From positions 310,001 through 374,000 of the forward strand of contig NZ_LBCQ02000005.1 of the NCBI RefSeq assembly GCF_001014615.2: DNA of 64,000 nt, written 5' to 3'. This document shows, in pieces, positions 50,424-57,046 of this stretch. This DNA is from Aquamicrobium sp. LC103. Lineage in GTDB: Bacteria; Pseudomonadota; Alphaproteobacteria; Rhizobiales; Rhizobiaceae. The notes under the pieces were generated by a model. It did no database searches and was not told the origin of the DNA. It saw only the letters and a program-made list of their open reading frames with translations. The position numbers were made by a program, and so were the translations under genes. Each line of letters begins with the position of its first letter. Position 1 is the first letter of the stretch.

Positions 50424-50980
50424 GCTCAAAGCAGAGAAGGAAAGGCAAATCCAAGTTCATAATGATCGAGGCCTATGTGAAGCGCAGCGCCGCATGGAAG
50501 GCGCTGACGCCGATCGAGCGATGTTCCTACATCGAGGTGAAGTGGCGCTATGACGGCCTCAACAATGGCCGTATCGGCCTCGGCTGCCGCGAATTGGCAG
50601 ACGAGATCGGCATGGGGAAGGACACGGCCAAGCGTGCTTTGATTCGGCTGACAGAAATAGGCTTCATCACGAAGACGAAGCCAAGCGCCTTCAACGTAAA
50701 AAACCGGGCCGTCACCGAATGGCGGCTCACGGAATACCCATGCGACGTGACCGGTGAGTTGCCCACCAAAGACTTCATGCGATGGGAATCGAAAAACAAA
50801 ACACAGGCGCATCCACGCGACACACAGGCGCACCCATGCGACACGAAACCTTCGAAAGTGCCCGAGAACCCCCTTCACAGTCGCACCCATGCGCCTGTGA
50901 AGCCCGATTCATGCAATCCACAGGCGCACCCATGCGACACATATAGATATACCATAGGGGGTAGGACCGATGCAGCGTGA
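50420..50980 (+). CDS. Phage replication-type winged-helix protein with repeat-bearing 3' end
   Basis: 186 aa, GTG start overlapping the previous stop. Residues about 10-110 look like a winged helix: 'FIMIEAYVKRSAAWKALTPI', then 'GCRELADEIGMGKDTAKRAL' and 'ALIRLTEIGFITKTKP', as in phage replication initiation proteins. The C-terminal 50 residues are low in structure and encode repeated 'QAHPCDT' units, produced by DNA repeats that look like iterons. An origin inside the initiator gene is known from lambda O. Initiator role inferred. Confidence 0.7.
   Translation: MSSKQRRKGKSKFIMIEAYVKRSAAWKALTPIERCSYIEVKWRYDGLNNGRIGLGCRELADEIGMGKDTAKRALIRLTEIGFITKTKPSAFNVKNRAVTEWRLTEYPCDVTGELPTKDFMRWESKNKTQAHPRDTQAHPCDTKPSKVPENPLHSRTHAPVKPDSCNPQAHPCDTYRYTIGGRTDAA
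50801..50940. repeat. Iteron-like repeats: putative prophage replication origin
   Basis: Four copies of a 22-23 bp unit with core CACAGGCGCACCCATGCGAC. Copies 1 and 2 are direct and adjacent at 21-bp spacing (50801-50823, one form with two changes, and 50822-50844). Copy 3 (50881-50900) shares CGCACCCATGCG but carries GCGCCTGTG, the reverse complement of the core start. Copy 4 (50919-50940) is identical to copy 2 over 22 bases. An A/T-rich stretch (50941-50956) follows at once. Confidence 0.7.
50941..50956. other. A/T-rich tract next to the iterons
   Basis: ATATAGATATACCATA directly follows the last repeat, unusually A/T rich for this region. In iteron origins such a tract is the unwinding element; here that is an inference from position. 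Confidence 0.45.
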
Positions 50981-51266
50981 CGACATGCCTCTCTTCCGAT
51001 GGCAGCCTCCCGTCAAAGTGATCCTGTTCCCCCTCACGAAACGCATAGGGAAGGTGCGCCATACTGCTCAGAAGCTTCTCGGCAAGCAGGGCGATGATGC
51101 CGACCTCTACTGGAAGCAGGTTATGTCCGCGAACCGGAAGCATCTGGAGCGGATAGGACTTTCCGACGACGAAATTGACGATCAGCTCCGCGAGTTTTTT
51201 GACGCCGTGCAGGGTGAACTGCGGCGGCTCACTTACTGTGGACAAGGAACCGGAGGCGCAGCGTGA
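50970..51266 (+). CDS. DUF6074 family phage protein
   Basis: 98 aa. 'MPLFRWQPPVKVILFPLTKR' followed by 'IGKVRHTAQKLLGK' is the pattern of a small family (DUF6074) common in rhizobial prophages. Function unknown. The start lies inside the end of the replication gene. It ends overlapping a 59-aa frame. Confidence 0.7.
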   Translation: MQRDDMPLFRWQPPVKVILFPLTKRIGKVRHTAQKLLGKQGDDADLYWKQVMSANRKHLERIGLSDDEIDDQLREFFDAVQGELRRLTYCGQGTGGAA

Positions 51267-51442
51267 AGATCGAAGCAGTCTTGCAACAGGATGCTGTCAC
51301 GGTCGAAGCGGACGAGGACAGCGTTGCGCTATCTCAGTCTCAGTCATGGGACTGCCAGGAGCAGCGGATTGCCATCTTCGGCAAGGCCAACCTCGATGCC
51401 CTGATCTCAGCACTTCAGAAAGCGCGGGAGGCGATGCCATGA
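51263..51442 (+). CDS. Small prophage ORF of unknown function
   Basis: 59 aa from GTG 51263, overlapping the previous stop (GTGA) and ending in a 4-base overlap with the next ATG. Sequence begins 'MKIEAVLQQDAVTVEADEDS' and ends 'NLDALISALQKAREAMP', acidic with a C-terminal helix. The chain of overlaps supports that it is real. No family recognised. Confidence 0.55.
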   Translation: MKIEAVLQQDAVTVEADEDSVALSQSQSWDCQEQRIAIFGKANLDALISALQKAREAMP

Positions 51443-51603
51443 CCGATGCCATCCAGAAGGCCGCCCGCTGGCTCGCCACCACCCCTGATGATCGGAAGCC
51501 GCATCCGCTGATGCCGTATCTCCGCAGGGAGTTCGGGTTGTCCCCGAGTCAGGCGGTCGAGGCAATCCGTGAGGCCAATCTGATCCGAGCGAGGGCAGCA
51601 TGA
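51439..51603 (+). CDS. Small prophage protein, possible helix-turn-helix
   Basis: 54 aa: 'AIQKAARWLATTPDDRKPHP' then 'YLRREFGLSPSQAVEAIREA'. The C-terminal half resembles a short DNA-binding helix pair, similar to small proteins seen in rhizobial phages. Overlaps both neighbours by 4 bases. Confidence 0.55.
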   Translation: MTDAIQKAARWLATTPDDRKPHPLMPYLRREFGLSPSQAVEAIREANLIRARAA

Positions 51604-51791
51604 CAGAAATCAGCGATGAAGAGTTGGAACGCCGGATGTCGGCAAAGCTATTCGGAAGTGTGGCGGCACGCTTCCCCGTTGTCGCCATCACGCGGCGCCG
51701 ATCGGCGGATCAGCGCCCAGGGGAAACACGGCGCCAGTTCATCGAGCGGAAGAAGCGTGAAGCAGCGTTGAACGTTCCGGACGACAACTGA
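51600..51791 (+). CDS. Small prophage protein of unknown function
   Basis: 63 aa, charged ('MTEISDEELERRMSAKLFGS', 'RRQFIERKKREAALNV'). ATGA overlap with the previous gene. Not recognised. Confidence 0.5.
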   Translation: MTEISDEELERRMSAKLFGSVAARFPVVAITRRRSADQRPGETRRQFIERKKREAALNVPDDN

Positions 51792-51808
51792 GATACCGAG
51801 GAGCAGCA

Positions 51809-52231
51809 TTGATCAATCGCGGCATCAACACACACCGTTTCTGCGAGGGAATCGGTATCAGGGTAATGCGCACACGGCACGCGAGAGAGCCGAGACCGCC
51901 GAATGTCATCTACGGCGGCAGGATCATCGCGCGGATGTTGCGCAGAGCGGGGCCGGATCACACCGGCCTCGTTCTCATGTGCATCAAGGCATCTGATCCA
52001 GCCTGCTTCTATGGCGATGCAATTATTGCCGTCAGTCAGTTCATTAAGGTCCACGGAACTGCCCTCGGCGGCCGGCAAGTCGTGGTTCAGGCGTTCGCCC
52101 GTCTCGACCTTGGGCAGCTCCGCAATCGCGCTCAGCGGCTCGCCCGCGCCGATAGCGCAGCCATGACGAAAACCAGTGCCGCGTTGGCCGTGATGATCGC
52201 TCACACCATCCTAGGAGAAGAAGCCGCATGA
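51809..52231 (+). CDS. Prophage protein of unknown function
   Basis: 140 aa from TTG 51809, supported by GAGGAG eight bases upstream; no better ATG exists near it. 'VIYGGRIIARMLRRAGPDHT' and 'LVLMCIKASDPACFYGDAII' look like a structured globular part. Ends in overlap with the next gene. Family not recognised. Confidence 0.55.
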   Translation: MINRGINTHRFCEGIGIRVMRTRHAREPRPPNVIYGGRIIARMLRRAGPDHTGLVLMCIKASDPACFYGDAIIAVSQFIKVHGTALGGRQVVVQAFARLDLGQLRNRAQRLARADSAAMTKTSAALAVMIAHTILGEEAA

Positions 52232-52908
52232 ACTGGACGCCTGACATCGTGATGGTGAGGTTGATCGAGGCCTATGCAGTGATCGAGCGGATCACGCGCA
52301 AGGATGGTCCTCCAGGAACCGGAAGCGGCATGCCGGCCGCGATCACGTTTGAAAGTTCGCAAGAGGCGTTCGAGTTCGAGCGCGTCGACCTCACGTTCAA
52401 CAACGGCGAGTCGATGGCTGTCATCAAGGAAACTCGCAGGCAGGACATTCTGCGGGCAGCCGGCCGCGCTGTACCCGCCGAGACCATATCCATGGCGCTT
52501 GAGGCGCTGCGCTGGCCGATCGACTTTATTCAGGACGAGGATCACCGCGCCTGCCTCATCACCTATGCCACGTGTCGGGCCAGAAACCGGGTCTGGACGA
52601 AGGTCTTGAAGGCGAGAAATGCCCGAGTGCCGAAAGAAAAGCGCTGGTTGAGACTAAAAACCTACCGCTGGAATGAGAAGTCATGTCAACGGATTAGCGA
52701 TCATCTCGCCAAGGAGAGCGTTTTGTTGCGCCTTCCGCTGGATTTACAGATGATACAGATCGAGGCAGAACACCCGTGCGAATTCGCTAATCTGGCGAAG
52801 CGCGCGTGGATGGCACCGGACGCTATGCCGAGCCGCTTTGGTGGCGACGATGATCAACCCGGCTCCACGCAAAAATCACGACATGGGGAGCGGCGAGAGG
52901 CGGCTTAA
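52228..52908 (+). CDS. DUF6362-like phage protein
   Basis: 226 aa. 'MNWTPDIVMVRLIEAYAVIE' and the later 'ALEALRWPIDFIQDEDHRAC' resemble the DUF6362 proteins found late in the early region of rhizobial prophages, just before terminase-side genes. Function unknown, possibly transcription or replication control. The last rightward gene before the reverse-strand BrnTA pair. Confidence 0.6.
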   Translation: MNWTPDIVMVRLIEAYAVIERITRKDGPPGTGSGMPAAITFESSQEAFEFERVDLTFNNGESMAVIKETRRQDILRAAGRAVPAETISMALEALRWPIDFIQDEDHRACLITYATCRARNRVWTKVLKARNARVPKEKRWLRLKTYRWNEKSCQRISDHLAKESVLLRLPLDLQMIQIEAEHPCEFANLAKRAWMAPDAMPSRFGGDDDQPGSTQKSRHGERREAA

Positions 52909-52923
52909 TCGCAATCCCGGCTT

Positions 52924-53268
52924 CTATGCCTTCTTGTGGTCGGTGTTGAGCCAATTATCGTTGTGGGCCGCTTCATCGAGAGCCTGAACCATCTTCGCCC
53001 GCCAGTCCTTTCCGGTCGCCTTGAACGCGGCCAGGGTTTCCGGGTCGAGCCGCAAGGTCACGGCCTCCTTTGGGTTATCGACGCGTGGACGACCGCGCGA
53101 CCGTTGGATGCTCTCGAACAACTCAGGAAGGGCTTCCTTGAATGGTTTGCCCTGCTTGGCCTGCTCGTCGGTGATTTCCGGGTTGTCCGGATCACTGACG
53201 ATCATCTTCTGAATTTCAGCCTCTTCCTTATCGGTCAGAGGGCGCTTGGAAGAAAACTTGATGGTCAT
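52924..53268 (-). CDS. brnA: BrnA-type antitoxin
   Basis: 114 aa from ATG 53268. A C-terminal ribbon-helix-helix region ('RGRPRVDNPKEAVTLRLDPE' then 'LAAFKATGKDWRAKMVQAL') is the BrnA DNA-binding domain. The N-terminal part with 'ITDEQAKQGKPFKEALPEL' binds the toxin. It follows the toxin gene with a short overlap, the usual brnTA order, and would repress the shared promoter. Confidence 0.88.
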   Translation of the reverse strand: MTIKFSSKRPLTDKEEAEIQKMIVSDPDNPEITDEQAKQGKPFKEALPELFESIQRSRGRPRVDNPKEAVTLRLDPETLAAFKATGKDWRAKMVQALDEAAHNDNWLNTDHKKA

Positions 53269-53513
53269 CACAGGTTCCTTTCCTTCTTGCTCGCGGGGCG
53301 CATCGAGACGACAGAGATCGCTTCCGATCCGAGGGGCTTAAACACGACTGCGACGACGATCTGTCCATTGAGTTCGCCAATCGCGAGAAACCGGCCTTCC
53401 TTAGCCGGGTAGACGGTGGAAGCTTCAAAAAACTCGACGGTCAAAGCGGCGAAGTCCATGCCATGCTTGGCAAGGTTGGTCTGGCGCTTCGGTTCGTCCC
53501 AAATGATGTTCAT
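53268..53513 (-). CDS. brnT: BrnT-type ribonuclease toxin
   Basis: 81 aa from ATG 53513. 'IIWDEPKRQTNLAKHGMDFA' with the K-x-x-x-N-x-x-K-H-G pattern, a central beta region and 'SVVSMRPASKKER' at the end are typical of BrnT, a RelE-like RNase that cleaves mRNA. A longer frame to GTG 53528 would run through the promoter. Toxin before antitoxin is normal for this family. In a prophage it may stabilise the element or act in phage defence. Confidence 0.88.
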   Translation of the reverse strand: MNIIWDEPKRQTNLAKHGMDFAALTVEFFEASTVYPAKEGRFLAIGELNGQIVVAVVFKPLGSEAISVVSMRPASKKERNL

Positions 53514-53516
53514 GTA

Positions 53517-53571
53517 TTTTTCGTACACGGAAAATCAAAAGTGGTCAATGTTTTTCGTACACGGAAAATCA
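53517..53571 (-). promoter_or_regulatory. brnTA promoter with two identical operator repeats
   Basis: Two identical 21-bp units (53517-53537 and 53551-53571; core CGTACACGGAAAATC) are 34 bp apart. Each is an imperfect dyad (TTTTTCGTA against CACGGAAAA). On the minus strand TTGACC (53548-53543) and TACGAA (53525-53520) form a promoter with a 17-bp spacer. One repeat covers the -10 box and the other lies just upstream of the -35 box. The -10 box is about seven bases from the brnT ATG, so the message may be leaderless. Confidence 0.65.
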
Positions 53572-53618
53572 GGGGGGATGTTCCCGGGCGTTCCGGCCCC
53601 CCCAATCAGGACGGCGGT

Positions 53619-53828
53619 ATGAATTTTCACTTGGGCACAATTAACAACGGCCAGATGCGCTTCGCGGTAGGTTCATTCAGCCGCGGGGCTGGCTACGAGC
53701 GGATGCTGTTCCGCACGTGGAAGGAGCATAGGATCGCCGCCCTGTACGGCATCAGCTTCGGCCATAAATGCTTCATCGGCGTCATCCGCCTGCATGAGTG
53801 CAGGGAACGGCACGAGCGGATTAAGTGA
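53619..53828 (+). CDS. Small ORF of unknown function
   Basis: 69 aa from ATG 53619: 'MNFHLGTINNGQMRFAVGSF' then 'TWKEHRIAALYGISFGHKCF'. Not recognised. The composition is protein-like and there is a weak GGCGG before the start, but there is no other support. Confidence 0.4.
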   Translation: MNFHLGTINNGQMRFAVGSFSRGAGYERMLFRTWKEHRIAALYGISFGHKCFIGVIRLHECRERHERIK

Positions 53829-53872
53829 TCAGGACGGCGGACGAACGAGGCCAAATCATCTGCCGATCTGAT

Positions 53873-54478
53873 CTAATTCGGCAGAACGACCGCTGTACCT
53901 GCGAACGGTGGTGTCGAGACAAACGCGTCGTATGTCCACAACGCCCCCACACCGAAAGCAGCAAATGACGCGATGCCCAGAAGGATGACAACTAGATTGG
54001 CGATAAATCCTGCCGTCTCTTTACACTTAGATTCACCGGCATAGAGCCATTGTGAAAGGTAGGTCCCACCTGAAACCAGGCCGGCAAGCAAGGTCCCAAC
54101 AACAAAGGGTGCCAGGCAGTTGGCATAGGTCGGGATAGCTTCGGAGCGAATACTGGCCAAGTGTCCTAAGAATGCCAGTAGTGCGACAGAGGCGCCACCG
54201 TTGATCATAGTCATGCTGCGGATGGCGTTCTGGCCCAACATGATAACGGACCTGAACATCTCCATCTGCGAAGCGTGAATAAGCTTCACATTCTCAGCAT
54301 GTTGAGCTAGCTCAGCTTTATAGCGTTCGAGTTCTGCGGGAGAGGGGTTTGGCTCAGGCGATTGCTCGACCAAAGATAGGTAGTTGATTAGGTTTTCGAC
54401 AAGGACTGCCGCCACTCCCTGCGATTTTAGGCTCTCGATCTCGGCCTTCATCTGGCCTGCAAATTCCTTGGTGCCCAT
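53873..54478 (-). CDS. Membrane protein of unknown function in the prophage cargo region
   Basis: 201 aa from ATG 54478, with GGGAGG six bases upstream. Residues 1-80 are helical and charged (likely coiled coil). Three hydrophobic segments follow: 'SMTMINGGASVALLAFLGHL', 'VVGTLLAGLVSGGTYLSQWL' and 'ANLVVILLGIASFAAFGVGA'. Architecture of soluble helical head plus short membrane bundle recalls SLATT-like effectors and exclusion proteins, but no family is proven. Base composition is richer in A/T than the phage structural genes. Divergent from the next gene. Confidence 0.6.
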   Translation of the reverse strand: MGTKEFAGQMKAEIESLKSQGVAAVLVENLINYLSLVEQSPEPNPSPAELERYKAELAQHAENVKLIHASQMEMFRSVIMLGQNAIRSMTMINGGASVALLAFLGHLASIRSEAIPTYANCLAPFVVGTLLAGLVSGGTYLSQWLYAGESKCKETAGFIANLVVILLGIASFAAFGVGALWTYDAFVSTPPFAGTAVVLPN

Positions 54479-54658
54479 GCCCATCCTCCCAAAACGAGAG
54501 CTTCGCCCATGCGTCTGCAAAGGGCAAGAAGCCAACGGTCACCCCCTGATTGGCACGGGCCATGAAGCTGACGATCAATCCTGTTCAAAGTGCAGCCTAG
54601 CACTCCACAGAAATTAGCCAGCGCCTATACTTCCCTCTCCAGAGGCGGAGGCAAGCAG

Positions 54659-55552
54659 ATGATGGAAGGCTTAGAAGCTCTTTTAACCTCGGCGATTGAC
54701 GCCTGGTCGTCTTTTGGTCGGCTGATTCAGTCTCAGCAAGCCGCATGGGCTCTGCTGAGCTCGACCGCCATAGTTGGCGCGCTCGGCGCATACTTTGGAT
54801 CTGTCGGCGCGCAGCGTATCGTCAGCCGTGAAAACAAGCATCGGCGCCGGCGCGAGGCGCTCATGGCAGTCAATGCGGCCCATAGTTTAACTACCGTCGT
54901 CATCAATCAGGCCGCAGCCGTGAAGAAGCAGTATCATCTTCCGGCAAAAGAACGATGGGATGAGCAACGTCAACGAGTAGTCGACGCTGGAGAGCGGACG
55001 GAAGTCGTTGAGGTCGCCCTCCATTTTCAGACACCCCCAACGGTCTTCTTTCCAATCAATGCCTTAGCCGACCTGATCTATGGAAAGTTGGCACTCAATG
55101 GACGTCCTCTTGGTGCGCTGGCGGAATTAGTACAAGCCGAGCAGGCAATGACAGCCCTAACGGCAGATTTCAGAGCCGTGCGACGAGACCTTGAACAGCA
55201 GCCGCTCGAGCAAGCCGTATTGAAATATCTAGCGATCGAGACTCCTACGGGTCAGGACACGAGATTTCGTGACTTATGCCACGGCTTTGTCGACATCATC
55301 GATGATCTGCTATTTTTCGCTGGCATACTCGGTCGCGATCTCCTCGAATATGGCGAGAGCATCAGAGAGCACGCGTCCCGACGAGAGCGAAGGTCGCTGC
55401 CCCTGTTGAATGAGCCTGGGAAAATACAGCCTGGCTACGAATACTTGATTCCAGATCATGACCATCACAAGCGATGGCGCGACGCGCATGTTATGATCCG
55501 CTCCAAGCCCAAGGGATCATGGCGCCGCTTATGGGATGCAGTCCGGCCATGA
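54659..55552 (+). CDS. Membrane-anchored protein of unknown function in the prophage cargo region
   Basis: 297 aa from ATG 54659 (GGAGG seven bases upstream). One transmembrane helix near the N-terminus ('AWALLSSTAIVGALGAYFGS') is followed by a basic stretch ('RENKHRRRREAL') and a large soluble helical domain of about 240 residues. The basic flank suggests the domain is cytoplasmic. Family not recognised. A/T-richer than neighbours. Its stop overlaps the HNH gene start, so it sits at the junction between cargo and packaging genes. Confidence 0.6.
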   Translation: MMEGLEALLTSAIDAWSSFGRLIQSQQAAWALLSSTAIVGALGAYFGSVGAQRIVSRENKHRRRREALMAVNAAHSLTTVVINQAAAVKKQYHLPAKERWDEQRQRVVDAGERTEVVEVALHFQTPPTVFFPINALADLIYGKLALNGRPLGALAELVQAEQAMTALTADFRAVRRDLEQQPLEQAVLKYLAIETPTGQDTRFRDLCHGFVDIIDDLLFFAGILGRDLLEYGESIREHASRRERRSLPLLNEPGKIQPGYEYLIPDHDHHKRWRDAHVMIRSKPKGSWRRLWDAVRP

Positions 55553-55926
55553 GACGGCTCGCTACGGTGGAGCCTCGCCTTGGCAGCCTAACTCACCGCA
55601 TTGGCGCCAGCCCTAAGAACGAGCTTGAACGTGACAGGCAGCGCATCAACAGCAGCCCATGGCGCGCCTGGTACAAGACGGCAGAATGGCAGAGGCTCCG
55701 TCGTCGCATCCTGCAGCGCGACCTCTACACCTGCCAGAAGACCGGCGTGCTACTCACTGGGAAGCACCCGGCGCCGAACAGTCCGGTGGTCGACCACGTG
55801 AAGCCGCACCGCGGCGACCCCGAATTGTTCTGGGATGAGGCGAACTTGATGGCGGTGAGCAAGGCCTACCACGACAGTGTGAAGCAGGCGGAGGAGCAAG
55901 GCGAGATCAAGGGCGTGTGGTACTAA
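55549..55926 (+). CDS. Phage HNH endonuclease
   Basis: 125 aa from ATG 55549. 'PWRAWYKTAEWQRLRRRILQ' then 'VVDHVKPHRGDPELFWDEAN' and 'LMAVSKAYHDSVKQ' form an HNH domain of the kind placed beside terminase genes in HK97-like phages, where it assists DNA cleavage at cos during packaging. A reverse-strand gene separates it here from the small terminase gene. Confidence 0.85.
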   Translation: MRRLATVEPRLGSLTHRIGASPKNELERDRQRINSSPWRAWYKTAEWQRLRRRILQRDLYTCQKTGVLLTGKHPAPNSPVVDHVKPHRGDPELFWDEANLMAVSKAYHDSVKQAEEQGEIKGVWY

Positions 55927-55942
55927 GAGCTTGGTGGCGAAC

Positions 55943-56461
55943 TTACTCTTCCACGCGACCGAGTACGTAAGTGATGTGGTCAATATCCTTCTGCAATTCG
56001 TGCATCTCGCATGCCAGTGATGCGATCATCTCCGGGGTAATTTTGTTCTCCCATGATTCCGTTGTCGTCTTGCTGACCTTTCGATACTCGATCTGGATGG
56101 GTTTTGGGGCGTAGCCCACCTCATCGTTTCCGAAAATCGCCACGTCCACCGCGTCGTGTATGGCCCGATGACGCTTTGTCTTTAGGGAGCCGTATCGGGA
56201 TAGCGCGTCCAGCGCTTCATTCCGCAACCCGGGGTCGACAATCAGAGCAATGCGCTGAGATGCAAAAGACTTAGCATCCTCGTTCCATACTCTAAGCTCG
56301 TGCGCCGCAGTATCGATTGTCACAGTAAACGCGAGATCTGCCTTTGAGCATTCTGCGATCAAGGCGAAAAGGTTATTGTCGGCATATGCCGCCTGCATTG
56401 CCAGATGGCCAATCGGCTCAACGAATGGCGCTCTGTACTGATCGACATATGGCAATCTCAT
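55943..56461 (-). CDS. Reverse-strand gene of unknown function between HNH and terminase
   Basis: 172 aa from ATG 56461 (AAGGAG upstream). 'PIGHLAMQAAYADNNLFALI', 'IALIVDPGLRNEALDALSRY' and 'KHRAIHDAVDVAIFGNDEV' indicate a soluble globular protein. The N-terminal longer frame to 56803 is antisense to the terminase gene and unlikely. It is the only leftward gene inside the packaging block and A/T-richer than its neighbours, a typical moron placement. No family recognised. Confidence 0.65.
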   Translation of the reverse strand: MRLPYVDQYRAPFVEPIGHLAMQAAYADNNLFALIAECSKADLAFTVTIDTAAHELRVWNEDAKSFASQRIALIVDPGLRNEALDALSRYGSLKTKRHRAIHDAVDVAIFGNDEVGYAPKPIQIEYRKVSKTTTESWENKITPEMIASLACEMHELQKDIDHITYVLGRVEE

Positions 56462-56617
56462 ATCAGCAACTCCTTCACCTGGCCCAATCGTGGATTGTGA
56501 TGCCTTGTCCCGCAAGGGGGGTAGGTGAAGGTTCGGAAGCCCTCGCCGCCTAGACCCGCGCCCCCCACATTCGCATAATTTTTTCCGCCGGATCGAAATT
56601 TCAGCCGGAATTCCTGA
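56462..56617. other. Non-coding stretch before the terminase genes
   Basis: 156 bp with a C-run (GCGCCCCCC) followed after eight bases by an A/T tract ending in TTTTTT, and a CCGCCGGA...TCAGCCGG partial repeat. It holds the promoters of the divergent genes and may contain the cos site, which in HK97-like phages lies just upstream of the small terminase gene. Nothing here is diagnostic. Confidence 0.3.
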
Positions 56618-57046
56618 ATGACCGAAAAATCGAAGACCACGCGAACGCGGGGACGTCCTGTTTATCGTCCTTCGATCGAGGATCGGAAGACGGTCGAGCA
56701 GATGAAATTCTGCGGCGAGAGCGACAACACGATCGCCCGGGCGCTGAACATCGATCCGGACACCTTGCGCAAGCATTTCGCTGACGAACTCGCCGATGGT
56801 CATGCCCAGCGGCGGAAGGAGGTTATCGGCCTGATGTTCGACGCAGCACGTGGCGGCAATGTCGCGGCCATCAAGAAGCTCGAGGAAATGGGCAGGGTCG
56901 CTGCGGCATCCGAGGCGGTTAACAGCCGTGGCAAGAAGGAACCCAAGCTCGGGAAGAAGGAAGAGCGCAGGATCGCGGCCGAGAACGTGGGGGGTAAGTT
57001 CGCGACCCGACAGCCGCCCAAGCTGATCGTCAACAACGGCAAATGA
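56618..57046 (+). CDS. Terminase small subunit
   Basis: 142 aa. N-terminal basic tail and helix-turn-helix ('[20 protein letters not shown]', '[20 protein letters not shown]') with a C-terminal helical, Lys/Arg-rich part. It recognises the packaging site and recruits the large subunit. ATGA overlap with the next gene. Confidence 0.85.
   Translation: MTEKSKTTRTRGRPVYRPSIEDRKTVEQMKFCGESDNTIARALNIDPDTLRKHFADELADGHAQRRKEVIGLMFDAARGGNVAAIKKLEEMGRVAAASEAVNSRGKKEPKLGKKEERRIAAENVGGKFATRQPPKLIVNNGK

Noticed and set aside
50801-50940. CRISPR-like repeat array
   Set aside because: Spacing is irregular (overlapping, then about 37 and 18 bases), one copy is inverted, and no cas genes occur; iterons inside a replication gene explain it better.
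53513-53528. Longer BrnT start at GTG 53528
   Set aside because: It would place the N-terminal codons in the operator repeat and -10 box; ATG 53513 begins the conserved BrnT pattern.
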